Assembly: GCF_039912695.1 (NCBI RefSeq)
Contig: NZ_JBDSPJ010000013.1
Location: 124,001-188,000 of the forward strand
Source: Pseudolysinimonas_A sp039912695
GTDB taxonomy: Bacteria; Actinomycetota; Actinomycetes; Actinomycetales; Microbacteriaceae
Length of the DNA: 64,000 nucleotides
Direction of reading: 5' to 3'
Translations under genes and position numbers: made by a program
Shown here: in pieces, positions 16,442-25,138 of the stretch
How positions within the stretch are numbered: position 1 is the stretch's first letter
How the letters are laid out: the number at the start of each line of letters is the position of its first letter
Notes under the pieces: model-generated
Told to the model about the DNA's origin: nothing
The model's input: the letters and a program-made list of their open reading frames with translations, nothing else
Database searches by the model: none

Positions 16442-17045
16442 CGCGCTTCGCGGTCAGACTCGCCACCCCGAGTGCGGGAAGCGCAAGCAGAAACACCGTG
16501 AACGGTGGGATGTCGTGCACCACCGCAACGAGGATGACCAATCCCAGCGCTACCGCTGCGCACACCCACCGGCTCCAGTCGCGCAGGGCGAAGACGAGCA
16601 CTCCGAAGCCGGCCGCCATCGTCAGGAACGCGACGAGCCAGAGCACGTGGCCGATCTCGCCGAGCACCAGGTACGACAAATCCTTCGCCGTTCCGCCTTG
16701 CGCGTCCGACATCAGGATGTTCGTCGACATCGTGACCAGCGCGACAATCCACAGAATGATTCCGCCCGAGAGCACACCGACGCCAGTTGTAACGAGCGGT
16801 CGGCCCGCGTAGGCGCCCAGAGCGTTCACTCCCAGGAGTGCGGCGATGCCGGTGAGCGCCCAGAGAACGCTCGACAACTGGTAGCCCGCTCGCAGGGTGT
16901 GCACGACATCCACCGCATCGAGCGCGCGCGCGGTCACGACCGGCCAGGCATCCGGAATGGCGAGCGCCGCGATGGCAAGCACGCCACTCGCCACCAGCAG
17001 GATGCCGGGCACCCGGCTCGAAGGAGAGGTGGCCACGGCGCTCAT
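16428..17045 (-). CDS. Six-helix membrane protein of unknown function
   Basis: 205 residues with about six hydrophobic segments (near 14-30, 52-75, 84-107, 127-146, 152-170, 176-195) and little outside the membrane. I do not recognise a family beyond general similarity to DUF998-like or DUF4386-like small membrane proteins. The ATG is six bases downstream of TAGGGT (17052-17057), a box that overlaps the stop codon of the upstream MFS gene, so it has its own promoter despite the 9-bp gap. Confidence 0.72.
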   Translation of the reverse strand: MSAVATSPSSRVPGILLVASGVLAIAALAIPDAWPVVTARALDAVDVVHTLRAGYQLSSVLWALTGIAALLGVNALGAYAGRPLVTTGVGVLSGGIILWIVALVTMSTNILMSDAQGGTAKDLSYLVLGEIGHVLWLVAFLTMAAGFGVLVFALRDWSRWVCAAVALGLVILVAVVHDIPPFTVFLLALPALGVASLTAKRATAR

Positions 17046-17051
17046 GACGTG

Positions 17052-17057
17052 ACCCTA
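17052..17057 (-). promoter_or_regulatory. -10 box overlapping the MFS stop codon
   Basis: TAGGGT on the minus strand lies six bases before the ATG at 17045, and its first three bases are the TAG stop of the MFS transporter gene. Confidence 0.45.
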
Positions 17058-18317
17058 CTGCGACGCGTGGACGACCTGGGGATGCCGCTCGAGCTCATCA
17101 TCGACGTATCGTCGGTGGCGCAGGATTGCGACTGCAGGGACGGCGATCAGCGCGGTCGCGAGCAGGGCGAACATCCCCGCGGTCCAGTTGCCGGTCAGGT
17201 CGTGGAGGACGCCCATCCCGAGCGCGAACAGCCCCGCCGCGAGGTAGCCGATGCCCTGTACAAACGCGCTCAGTGCCACCGTGACGTGCTGGTCGCGGGT
17301 GCGGGTGTTCACCAGGAGCAGCGCGAGCGGGAACAGGATCGCCACGAGGCCGATCAGCACCGCCCACAGCAACGGAGCAGCCGCGGGGGCGGTCAACATC
17401 CCGATCCAGGCTGCAACGTCGCACACCGCGGCGATCACGACCATCGGCACGACCGCGCCAGCTCGGCGCGCGAGGAGCGGCACGATGAGAGCCTCAGGGA
17501 TGCCGAGCGCGATCGCGATTCCGACGGCAACACCCGCTGTGGTGGCAGACACACCCCCGGCCTGCACCAAGATCGTCGGCAGAAACGCCATCGCACCGTA
17601 GATGTTGATCGACGTGAACGCGAGTGCGCCGGTGATCGCCCAGGCGGTCGGCGAGCGCACGATGGCCCGGCGAGCGTGGGTCGCGGTGGGAATTCCCTCG
17701 GTATCGAACTCGGGCGCGAGGGTGCTGACCTTGTCGTCAGGCGGAGTCTTGAGCATCGAGATCCACGGGATGACCGCGAACACCGGCACGACCGCCCAGA
17801 CAACGAGCGCGACCCGCCAGCCGTAGCTCTGGGCGATCTGCACCCCGGCGAAGGCAGCCGTCGACGCGCTGACCCCCATCAGCACGAGGTAGAGCGAGGT
17901 CATCGGAGCGATCTGGCGAGGGAAGTAGCGCCGCACGAGCGGCGGCAACAGCACGTTTGCCAGCCCGATTCCGGTCATGATCACCGACGTCGATGCCACC
18001 AGCAGCACCGCCTCCTGCGAGAGAACGCGGGCACCCTGCCCGATGAGGATCGCCAGGATGGCGACCACGAGTGTTCCTTCAAGGCCCCATCGTTGAGTGA
18101 GCGTCGGCGCGATCAGCCCCGCCACCGCAAACATCAGAGGTGGAGCCGCGCCGACCAGTGACAACACGATCACGCCGAGACCCAGGTCGTCGGAGATCAG
18201 CGAGAAAACCGGCCCGATTACGGCGACCCCGCTGCGGATCGACAGCGCAACCAGCACGATGCCGAGCACTGCGACGATTCGGCCCCCGCGCGGGACCACG
18301 GCCGCGGGCAGAGTCAC
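17055..18317 (-). CDS. MFS transporter, CynX/NimT-like
   Basis: A 420-residue major facilitator with twelve predicted helices in two halves and a central loop near 200-225. The first helix carries ALSIRSGVAVIGPVF and the gene lacks drug-exporter motif C, which fits the CynX/NimT (cyanate/nitroimidazole) group. Substrate is unknown, and the group includes many uncharacterised exporters. The start GTG/ATG region overlaps the dgt stop by 4 bp, so it is translated together with dgt. Confidence 0.82.
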   Translation of the reverse strand: MTLPAAVVPRGGRIVAVLGIVLVALSIRSGVAVIGPVFSLISDDLGLGVIVLSLVGAAPPLMFAVAGLIAPTLTQRWGLEGTLVVAILAILIGQGARVLSQEAVLLVASTSVIMTGIGLANVLLPPLVRRYFPRQIAPMTSLYLVLMGVSASTAAFAGVQIAQSYGWRVALVVWAVVPVFAVIPWISMLKTPPDDKVSTLAPEFDTEGIPTATHARRAIVRSPTAWAITGALAFTSINIYGAMAFLPTILVQAGGVSATTAGVAVGIAIALGIPEALIVPLLARRAGAVVPMVVIAAVCDVAAWIGMLTAPAAAPLLWAVLIGLVAILFPLALLLVNTRTRDQHVTVALSAFVQGIGYLAAGLFALGMGVLHDLTGNWTAGMFALLATALIAVPAVAILRHRRYVDDELERHPQVVHASQ

Positions 18318-19564
18318 CCGACGAGTCGCTCGTGCCAGGCGTTCGCCGAAACGTCGGTGAGTGACGCGACCTGGTCGACGACGACGCGTTTGCGAGCCGT
18401 GTCATCCGCGGCCGCGGTCCAGTCGCCGGTGAAGCCGACATCCAACTGGGTCGGGTCGGCCAGCAGCCGGTCGGCCAGTTCGGTCAGAATTCCGCGCTGG
18501 CGGGCATAGAGCGGCTGGCGGGCGTTGGTCGACATGACGTTCGCCGCGACGATTCCCTTGAGAACCGCGATCTCGGCTTGAGTCTCGAGAGGGGTCGCGA
18601 CATCCGCTCCGAACCGGGCGAGGGCGCCCTGTGGATGCGCGGCACGTGTGGCACGCTCGGCGTGTCCGGCGAAACGCCCGATCAGAAAACTGGTGAGGTT
18701 CTTCAGCCCGGCCAGATCCCGACGACTGCCGTCCCACGAGTCGATCCAATACTCCAGGTTGTCGAGTCGATCGAAGGCCGCGATCAGGGTGTCGTGGTCG
18801 AACTCGCCGCCGATCCAGGCGAACATCGCGTCGACCAGTTCGTCGTGATCGACCCGCGCACCCAGCGCCCGCACGTCGAGGTAGCCGTTGACGATCGCAT
18901 CCTCGAAGTCGTGAACCGAGTAGGCGATGTCGTCGGAGAGGTCCATCACCTGGGCTTCGATGCAGCGCACCCGGTCGGGTGCGTCGGCCCGCAGCCACTG
19001 GAACACCGGGGTGTCGTCGTCGTAGAAGCCGTACTTGCTGCGACCCGACGGATCCGGGATGCCCTGCGCCGCCGGCCACGGGTACTTACAACTGGCATCC
19101 AGGGACGCGCGGGTCAGGTTGAGGCCGTACGACCTCGCGTCGTCGAAGACTTTGGGTTCGAGCCGGGTGACGAGGCGCAGGGTCTGCGCGTTCCCCTCGA
19201 ACCCACCGATGTCGCTCGCCCACTCGGCGAGAGCGCGCTCCCCGTTATGACCGAACGGGGGATGCCCGAGGTCGTGCGCGAGACACGCGGTGTCGACGAC
19301 ATCCGGATCCAGTCCGAGCCGGGCACCCAGCTCACGCCCCACCTGCGCGACCTCGAGCGAGTGCGTGAGACGGTTGCGGGCGAAGTCAAGTCCGGCGGTC
19401 GGACTCAGCACCTGCGTCTTCTGTGCGAGCCGACGCCAGCCGCTGGAATGCAGGATGCGGGCGCGATCGCGGGCGAAGTCGCTGCGGCGGCTGGCGTGTT
19501 CCTCGGGAAGCCAGCGCTCGGCATCCTGTTCTCCGTAACCCGGAGGGAGGTGCTCAACCGCCAC
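18314..19564 (-). CDS. dgt: Deoxyguanosinetriphosphate triphosphohydrolase
   Basis: A 416-residue HD-domain dNTPase that splits dNTPs into nucleoside and triphosphate, trimming the dNTP pool. HD motif residues are visible in NRLTHSLEVAQVGRELG (metal His near 67) and CLAHDLGHPPFGHNGE (His-Asp pair near 97). The later segments VMDLSDDIAYSVHDFEDA hold the second metal Asp. The start overlaps the dusB end by 11 bp, the usual actinobacterial dusB-dgt pair. Confidence 0.94.
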   Translation of the reverse strand: MAVEHLPPGYGEQDAERWLPEEHASRRSDFARDRARILHSSGWRRLAQKTQVLSPTAGLDFARNRLTHSLEVAQVGRELGARLGLDPDVVDTACLAHDLGHPPFGHNGERALAEWASDIGGFEGNAQTLRLVTRLEPKVFDDARSYGLNLTRASLDASCKYPWPAAQGIPDPSGRSKYGFYDDDTPVFQWLRADAPDRVRCIEAQVMDLSDDIAYSVHDFEDAIVNGYLDVRALGARVDHDELVDAMFAWIGGEFDHDTLIAAFDRLDNLEYWIDSWDGSRRDLAGLKNLTSFLIGRFAGHAERATRAAHPQGALARFGADVATPLETQAEIAVLKGIVAANVMSTNARQPLYARQRGILTELADRLLADPTQLDVGFTGDWTAAADDTARKRVVVDQVASLTDVSANAWHERLVG

Positions 19565-20723
19565 TGTTGTGCAGTTCCGCCTCGGCGACCTCGGCCCGCA
19601 TGCCCTCGGCGATCTCGCGACTGTCGAGCCAGCCGTAGGGCAGGGTCGGAATCTTCGGGGTGCCCGCGCGCCCCCGCTGGCCTTCGGCGTCGACGCCCGG
19701 GTAGAGCTGGTCGTCGTCGAGCGTGCCGATCAGGTCGGCGATCTGCTGCAGGCTCGACGACATCGCGAGCGCCGCACGGGTTTCGCCGCCCACCGCGTAG
19801 CCCTTGAAATACCAGGCGACGTGCTTTCGGATGTCGCGGCAGGCATGGTTCTCGTCGCCCTCGAAAAACTCCACGAGCAGTTCAGCGTGGCGCAGGAACG
19901 CCGCCGCGACCTCCCCAAGCGTCGGCTCGGCCTTGAGCACCTGCCCCTGGAACGCGGCGGCCAAGTCGCCGAACAGCCAGGGCTTGCCCAGACACCCGCG
20001 GCCCACCACGACGCCGTCGCAGCCGGTCTCGTCGACCATGCGCAGAGCGTCTTCGGCCGACCAGATGTCGCCGTTGCCGAGTACCGGAACGCTGGTCACG
20101 GTCTCTTTCAGTTTCGCGATTGCCGACCAGTCGGCGTGGCCCGAGTAGAACTCGCTCGCCGTGCGCGCGTGCAGGGCAATGCTCGACACCCCGGCTCCTT
20201 CGGCGATGCGACCGGCCTCGAGGTAGGTCAGGTGGTCGGGATCGATGCCCTTGCGCATCTTGATGGTGAGCGGCCGATCGCCCGCCGCCTTGACCGCCCC
20301 TTCGACGATGTCGCGGAACAGGCCAAGCTTCCAGGGCAGCGCCGCTCCCCCGCCCTTGCGGGTGACCTTCGGCACCGGGCATCCGAAATTGAGGTCGATG
20401 TGGTCGGCGCGGTCCTCAGCGACCAACATCGTCACGGCATCCGACACCGTTTTCGGGTCGACCCCGTAGAGCTGGATGCTGCGCGGCGTCTCCGACGGAT
20501 GGTGCTGGATCAGCCGCATGCTCTCCGGGGTGCGCTCGACGAGGGCACGGCTCGTGATCATCTCCGAGACGTAGAGTCCCGCGCCGTACTCCCGGCACAG
20601 CCGACGAAACGCCGTGTTCGTGATACCCGCCATCGGCGCCAGCACCACCGGAACCGTCAACTCGATCGGCCCGATGTGCAGGGGCGCTGCGACGCCCTGT
20701 GCGGCGACGACGGAGGTGGACAC
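19554..20723 (-). CDS. dusB: tRNA-dihydrouridine synthase
   Basis: A 389-residue FMN enzyme that reduces uridines in the tRNA D-loop. LAPMAGITNTAFRRLCREYGAG near 29-50 is the FMN-binding start of the TIM barrel, and HIDLNFGCPVPKVTRKGGGAAL near 110-130 has the catalytic Cys. TIKMRKG, ALHARTASEFYSG and GNGDIWSAEDA follow in normal order, then the helical tRNA-binding domain. Translation starts with a GTG, with AACAAT six bases upstream as a possible weak -10 box. Confidence 0.94.
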   Translation of the reverse strand: MSTSVVAAQGVAAPLHIGPIELTVPVVLAPMAGITNTAFRRLCREYGAGLYVSEMITSRALVERTPESMRLIQHHPSETPRSIQLYGVDPKTVSDAVTMLVAEDRADHIDLNFGCPVPKVTRKGGGAALPWKLGLFRDIVEGAVKAAGDRPLTIKMRKGIDPDHLTYLEAGRIAEGAGVSSIALHARTASEFYSGHADWSAIAKLKETVTSVPVLGNGDIWSAEDALRMVDETGCDGVVVGRGCLGKPWLFGDLAAAFQGQVLKAEPTLGEVAAAFLRHAELLVEFFEGDENHACRDIRKHVAWYFKGYAVGGETRAALAMSSSLQQIADLIGTLDDDQLYPGVDAEGQRGRAGTPKIPTLPYGWLDSREIAEGMRAEVAEAELHNSGG

Positions 20724-21001
20724 CGTCCGATTGTTTCAGACCCGGTGCGTGCCCGCCTGCGGCGCGGTGCCGGTGCCTGGCCCAGCGCGTACCTAACTCT
20801 CGGAATTCCGGGCTTTCGTCGCCATGGCATCGATAGACCCCCGCTTTCCCGAGAGTTAGGTACGCGAGAATGGCGAGATGACGGGGCACCGTCGTCGGAT
20901 CGCGCATTTCGGGCGGGCGGGCCGCCGGAACCCCCTGAACAGACACCCGACACACGACCGGATGTCGCCCACCGTTCACCCCGGATTTCTAGCCTGCGAA
21001 C
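20724..21001. other. 278-bp intergenic region, dusB / ugd
   Basis: Holds palindromic repeat copy 1 and the probable -10 box TAGCCT (20990-20995), six bases before the GTG of the dehydrogenase. Apart from these I see no gene. A short open frame after the palindrome ends in 20 codons and is not supported. Confidence 0.5.
20786..20866. repeat. Dispersed palindromic repeat, copy 1
   Basis: The arms 20786-20803 and 20849-20866 (core CCTAACTCTCGG / CCGAGAGTTAGG) are perfect 18-bp complements, enclosing 45 bases. The centre shares TGGCATCGAT and the downstream bases share GCGAGAAT with the copy at 25046. It lies between divergently read genes, so it is not simply a terminator of a convergent pair. 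Confidence 0.8.
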
Positions 21002-22354
21002 GTGAGAATCTCGGTAATCGGATGTGGATATCTCGGAGCCGTTCACGCGGCGGCGATGGCGGAACTCGGCCACGACGTCGTGGGAATCGACGTCGACCCT
21101 CTTAAAGTCGACTCCCTTGCCCAGGGCATCGCGCCCTTCTTTGAACCCGAACTTCCCGAGCTGCTGGCTCGCGGACTCGACGCCGGCAACCTGACCTTCA
21201 GCAGTTCGATGGCCGAGGCACGCGGTGCCACCGTTCATTTCATCGCCGTCGGCACCCCTCAACGGGCGGACGGCTCGAGCAACCTGAGCTACGTCGACGC
21301 AGCCGTCGACCAACTCCTGACCGTCCTCGCCGCCGGGGACGTCGTCGTCGGAAAATCGACGGTGCCGGTCGGAACCGTCGCTGCACTCGCCCCCCGGATC
21401 GAAGCGGCCGGCGCGACGCTGATCTGGAATCCTGAGTTCCTGCGGGAAGGGCATGCGGTGCGCGACACGCTCGCCCCCGATCGGCTCGTCTACGGGATCG
21501 GTGCCGGCGACAACCGGTCGGCCGACGTGCTCGACGACGTCTACGCCGCCCTGCTAGAAGCGGGCGTGCCGCGCATGGTCACCGATCCCGCGACAGCCGA
21601 GCTCGTCAAGGTTGCCGCGAACGCGTTCCTCGCGACGAAGATTTCGTTTATCAATGCAATGGCCGACATCGCGGATGCGGTGGGCGCCGACGTCGGACAG
21701 CTCGCCGACGCGATCGGGCAAGATCCACGCATCGGGCGACGGTTCCTCAACGCCGGGCTCGGCTTCGGCGGCGGGTGCCTCCCGAAAGACATCAGGGGCT
21801 TCATCGCACGCGCCGACGAGCTCGGGGTCGGCGCATCGTTCGGCTTCCTCCGCGAAGTCGACGCGATCAACCTTCGCCGACGCGAGCGCCTGGTCGAGGT
21901 GACGCGGGCCGCCCTCGGCGGAGACCTCGTCGGGCGACGCATTGCCATCCTCGGCCTTGCCTTCAAGCCGGGTTCCGACGACGTCCGGGACTCCCCTGCG
22001 CTCGACGTTGCGACGCGTCTGCGGGCCGAAGGCGCCCACGTCGTCGCGACCGACCCTCAGGCGATCGAGACGTCACGTCGGCTGGTCCCCGAGCTCGAAT
22101 ACCGCTCGAACGTCGCGGCAACCGTGACGGGCGCCGACGCGGTGCTCGTGCTGACCGAATGGCCCGAGTTCGTCGAGCTCGACCCTGCGGTGCTCGGCCG
22201 TATCGTCGGGCGCCACCTCGGCGAGCAGATCGTGATCGATGGCCGCAACTGCCTCGACCCCGCTCTGTGGCGGGACGGTGGCTGGCGGTACTACGCCCTG
22301 GGACGCATCAGCGATCCGGCTCCGGCGGGGATGAACGTCGCGCAACTCGCGTAA
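21002..22354 (+). CDS. ugd: UDP-glucose 6-dehydrogenase (first copy)
   Basis: A 450-residue UDP-glucose/GDP-mannose dehydrogenase that oxidises UDP-glucose to UDP-glucuronate with two NAD+. The Rossmann start IGCGYLGAVHA (6-16), GKSTVPVGT (118-125), NPEFLREG (143-150), the Lys of VKVAANAFLATK, and the catalytic Cys259 in GFGGGCLPKD are present. UDP-glucose is the usual actinobacterial substrate, but GDP-mannose cannot be excluded. The leaderless GTG follows TAGCCT. Its last 47 bp overlap the convergent DedA gene. It faces away from the second copy at 25754. Confidence 0.9.
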   Translation: MRISVIGCGYLGAVHAAAMAELGHDVVGIDVDPLKVDSLAQGIAPFFEPELPELLARGLDAGNLTFSSSMAEARGATVHFIAVGTPQRADGSSNLSYVDAAVDQLLTVLAAGDVVVGKSTVPVGTVAALAPRIEAAGATLIWNPEFLREGHAVRDTLAPDRLVYGIGAGDNRSADVLDDVYAALLEAGVPRMVTDPATAELVKVAANAFLATKISFINAMADIADAVGADVGQLADAIGQDPRIGRRFLNAGLGFGGGCLPKDIRGFIARADELGVGASFGFLREVDAINLRRRERLVEVTRAALGGDLVGRRIAILGLAFKPGSDDVRDSPALDVATRLRAEGAHVVATDPQAIETSRRLVPELEYRSNVAATVTGADAVLVLTEWPEFVELDPAVLGRIVGRHLGEQIVIDGRNCLDPALWRDGGWRYYALGRISDPAPAGMNVAQLA

Positions 22355-22919
22355 TGACAGCGTCGGTGACGAAGCCCACTGTTACCGCAATCAGCACTGA
22401 GACCACGATCGCGACGAGCGGCGTCGCCGAGAACACCGTGCCGAAGACCACGCCGACGACGCAGTTGTAGACGGCCCACGACAACCCCGCCACGGCGGCG
22501 AGGGGCAGGAATCGGCGCAGCGACAGCCCGCTCGCGCCGGCGCTGAGATTGACGGCGATGCGGGCAAACGGGATATAGCGAGCGGTGAAGATCAGCGCGG
22601 CGGGCCTGCTGCGCACCGTCGCGCTCGCCCGCGCGACCGCACGCTGGATGATCGGAAGCCGCTGCCACCGCCACCTGTCCAGCCCCACGCGGCGCCCGAT
22701 CGTGAAACACAACAGGTCACCAACCCACGCTCCCGCCGCGGCGACCGGGATGATCGCGGCTAGCGACGGAGACCCGGTCGCTCCGCTCAGGGCGGCGAGC
22801 GCGACCACAACTGTTTCGCTCGGCAGCACGACGAGAAACGCGTCGCCGACCACAAGCAGGAACAATGCCGGCAGCAACCACGGCGAATCCGCCAGCGTCC
22901 TGAACCATGTCTCGTCCAC
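22308..22919 (-). CDS. DedA family membrane protein (VTT domain)
   Basis: 203 residues with the DedA/VTT domain: re-entrant hairpin and helices in order, an E-x-x-x-x-x-x-A segment (PSETVVVALAAL), the G-x-x-x-G motif region AAAGAWVGDLLCFTIGRRVG, and the conserved FTARYIPFARIAVNLSAG segment with its Arg residues. The family includes lipid scramblases that recycle undecaprenyl phosphate. That fits the neighbouring polysaccharide genes, but the link is inferred. It is read alone and starts with a GTG at 22919. Confidence 0.86.
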   Translation of the reverse strand: MDETWFRTLADSPWLLPALFLLVVGDAFLVVLPSETVVVALAALSGATGSPSLAAIIPVAAAGAWVGDLLCFTIGRRVGLDRWRWQRLPIIQRAVARASATVRSRPAALIFTARYIPFARIAVNLSAGASGLSLRRFLPLAAVAGLSWAVYNCVVGVVFGTVFSATPLVAIVVSVLIAVTVGFVTDAVITRVARRSSPPEPDR

Positions 22920-23046
22920 CGCCCCTGTTTAGCGTCCCGAGGTTAACGCGGGGCGACGTCGTCGTGCGAGCGAACATCAGGTGAAGCTCGGGTGCGCGAC
23001 CCTGTTTCGCGCCCGTTCGTGACACGAAATTCGACACGCTGGTCGC

Positions 23047-25026
23047 GTGAGAGTCGTCTTGGTTGCCGAATCCTTCCTTCCGCAGATGAACGGCGTCGTT
23101 AATTCGCTGCTCCACGTGCTGCGCCACCTCAATTCCCAGGGCCACGAAACGCTCGTGATCGCCCCGCGTGGCGACCGCGAGCCCGAGACCAGTCGGCTGC
23201 ACGGCGCCAGCCTCGCCCTGCTGCGGTCGCTCCCCCTTCCGACCTACCGGGAGGTGCGGTTCACGATCGCCGGGATCCACGAGATCGAGACGATCTTGCG
23301 CGACTTCCATCCGGATGTCGTGCACCTCGCGTCGCCGTTCGTGCTCGGCTGGCAGGCACTGCGCGCTGCCGACCGCCTCGGCATCCCGACCGTGGCCATC
23401 TACCAGACCGATATTCCCGGCTATGCACAGCGCTACGGCATCCCGGCCCTTGCCCCCGCGCTGACGCGACACCTCGCGAAGATCCATAAACGCGCGACCA
23501 TGACTCTCGCCCCGTCGACGTCCGCGATCGCCGAGCTCGAGGCGATCGGCGTTGATCGCATCCGGCAGTGGGCACGCGGCGTGGATGCTGAACGCTTCAC
23601 CCCTAACCGACGCAGTGACTCTTGGCGGCAGCGCATCGCACCGGGCGGCGAGTTGGTCATCGGATTCGTCGGCCGGCTCGCCCCGGAGAAGCAGGTCGAA
23701 GATCTGGTTGCCCTCGCGAGCATCCCGGAAACCAAGATCGTCATCGTCGGCGACGGCCCGAGCCGCGCAGCACTCGAGCGACTGCTTCCCGACGCCGCGT
23801 TCCTCGGATTCCTCGCCGGTGACGAACTCGCCGACGCCGTCGCGAGTTTCGACCTGTTCGTGCATCCGGGTGAGAACGAGACGTTCTGCCAGACGGTGCA
23901 GGAGGCGCTCGCGAGCGGTGTGCCGGTCGTCGCGACGGGACGTGGGGGGCCGCTCGATCTCGTGCAGAACAGTCGAACCGGCTGGCTCTACCGGCCCGGC
24001 GACCTCGACGATCTCCGAGCCCGCGTTCTCGACCTCATCGGCGACGATGCCAAGCGCCGCGCGTTCGCCGTGGCAGCTCGCGCGTCGGTGGCTCACCGCA
24101 CCTGGTTCAGCCTCGGCGAAGAGCTGCTCGGCCACTACCGCGACGCCCTCGTTGCGCCGGCCCGTTCCTCCCGCGGGGTGACCGCCGTGTCCCCCGTTAC
24201 GACAGTTGCGGATGCCGACGTCACTCGGCCGCGCGCGGCGGTCGCCTGGGCGAGCTACATCGCTCTCGGCGACTCGCTGACCGAAGGGCTGTGCGATTCG
24301 TCGCGGCAAGGTGAAGGGCAGTACCGCGGCTGGGCCGATCGGCTCGCGATGTTGCTGGCGCACAGCGGCTCGGCTCCCGTGCCACCGCTCTACGCAAATC
24401 TCGCGGTGCGCAGTCGCCGCATCGCCGACGTCACCGAAGAGCAGATTCCCCGCGCCCTTGAGCTCGGCGCGGGACTCGTGTCGGTCCTGGTCGGGGCCAA
24501 CGACCTGGTACGACACGACGCGAATCCCGAGGCCCTCGCTCGTCGCCTCTCGGCCGGAATCGTAAGACTGCGGGAGTCGGGCGTCGACGTTCTCGTCGTC
24601 ACGCCATTCGCCCCGCATCGTGGCTACCTCCGCGGCTTGCACGCGCGGCTGGCCCGATTCAACGCGATCCTCAAACAGACAGCCCGCGACACCGACTCGA
24701 TCTTCCTCGACTTCTGGACCGACCCGGTTTGCCGCGATCCGCGGGCTTGGGCCGAAGATCGCGTGCACCTCAGCTCCCACGGCCACCGGATGCTGTCCTA
24801 TCGCGCCGCTGCGGCCCTGGGAATCCCGCGGGCGGCCGAACTCGGCGCGCTCGATGCCGCGATGCACGACGAGAGCGCCGACACCGACACCTCGATCCCG
24901 ACGGCATCCTGGCTGTGGACCCACGTTCGACCCTGGGCGCTGCGTCGGATGCGCGGCCGCACGGCGGGAGACGGCCTTCCCCCGAAGCACTCGGTGCTCA
25001 TCCCGGTCGAGCGGCATCCCGTCTGA
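23047..25026 (+). CDS. GT4 glycosyltransferase fused to an SGNH/GDSL hydrolase
   Basis: A single 659-residue frame with two enzymes. Residues 1-375 are a GT-B glycosyltransferase of family 4, like actinobacterial mannosyltransferases: GVVNSLLHVL near 16, GRLAPEKQ (209-216), and the E-x7-E donor segment in HPGENETFCQTVQEA (273-287). Residues about 402-600 are an SGNH hydrolase: GDSLTEG (408-414, Ser block I), GAND (483-486, block III) and DRVHLSSHGH (571-580, block V with Asp and His). A linker at 376-400 contains a GTG (24178) that could have been a separate start. It may glycosylate and deacylate or acylate the same envelope glycolipid or polymer, which is inference. Confidence 0.88.
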   Translation: MRVVLVAESFLPQMNGVVNSLLHVLRHLNSQGHETLVIAPRGDREPETSRLHGASLALLRSLPLPTYREVRFTIAGIHEIETILRDFHPDVVHLASPFVLGWQALRAADRLGIPTVAIYQTDIPGYAQRYGIPALAPALTRHLAKIHKRATMTLAPSTSAIAELEAIGVDRIRQWARGVDAERFTPNRRSDSWRQRIAPGGELVIGFVGRLAPEKQVEDLVALASIPETKIVIVGDGPSRAALERLLPDAAFLGFLAGDELADAVASFDLFVHPGENETFCQTVQEALASGVPVVATGRGGPLDLVQNSRTGWLYRPGDLDDLRARVLDLIGDDAKRRAFAVAARASVAHRTWFSLGEELLGHYRDALVAPARSSRGVTAVSPVTTVADADVTRPRAAVAWASYIALGDSLTEGLCDSSRQGEGQYRGWADRLAMLLAHSGSAPVPPLYANLAVRSRRIADVTEEQIPRALELGAGLVSVLVGANDLVRHDANPEALARRLSAGIVRLRESGVDVLVVTPFAPHRGYLRGLHARLARFNAILKQTARDTDSIFLDFWTDPVCRDPRAWAEDRVHLSSHGHRMLSYRAAAALGIPRAAELGALDAAMHDESADTDTSIPTASWLWTHVRPWALRRMRGRTAGDGLPPKHSVLIPVERHPV

Positions 25027-25044
25027 CTGCGTTACGAAGGGCTT

Positions 25045-25115
25045 ACCTAACTCTCGGAATTCAGGGGGTCCGTCGACGTGGCATCGATGAATGCCCCGAA
25101 TTCCGAGAGTTACGT
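25045..25115. repeat. Dispersed palindromic repeat, copy 2
   Basis: Arms TAACTCTCGGAATTC (25048-25062) and its exact complement (25098-25112) enclose 35 bases. The centre shares TGGCATCGAT, and the downstream bases share GCGAGAAT, with copy 1 about 4.2 kb upstream. It lies between two genes read in the same direction. Confidence 0.8.
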
Positions 25116-25138
25116 CCGCCCGCTGCGAGAATCGGGAT

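Noticed and set aside
16515..18161. Long plus-strand open frame opposite the MFS and membrane protein genes
   Set aside because: Highly charged, repetitive His/Arg/Asp composition typical of an antisense shadow. The minus-strand genes have clear membrane helices.
20878..21105. Short plus-strand frame after palindrome copy 1
   Set aside because: It overlaps the start of the UDP-glucose dehydrogenase gene, lacks a ribosome site and has Arg-rich shadow composition.
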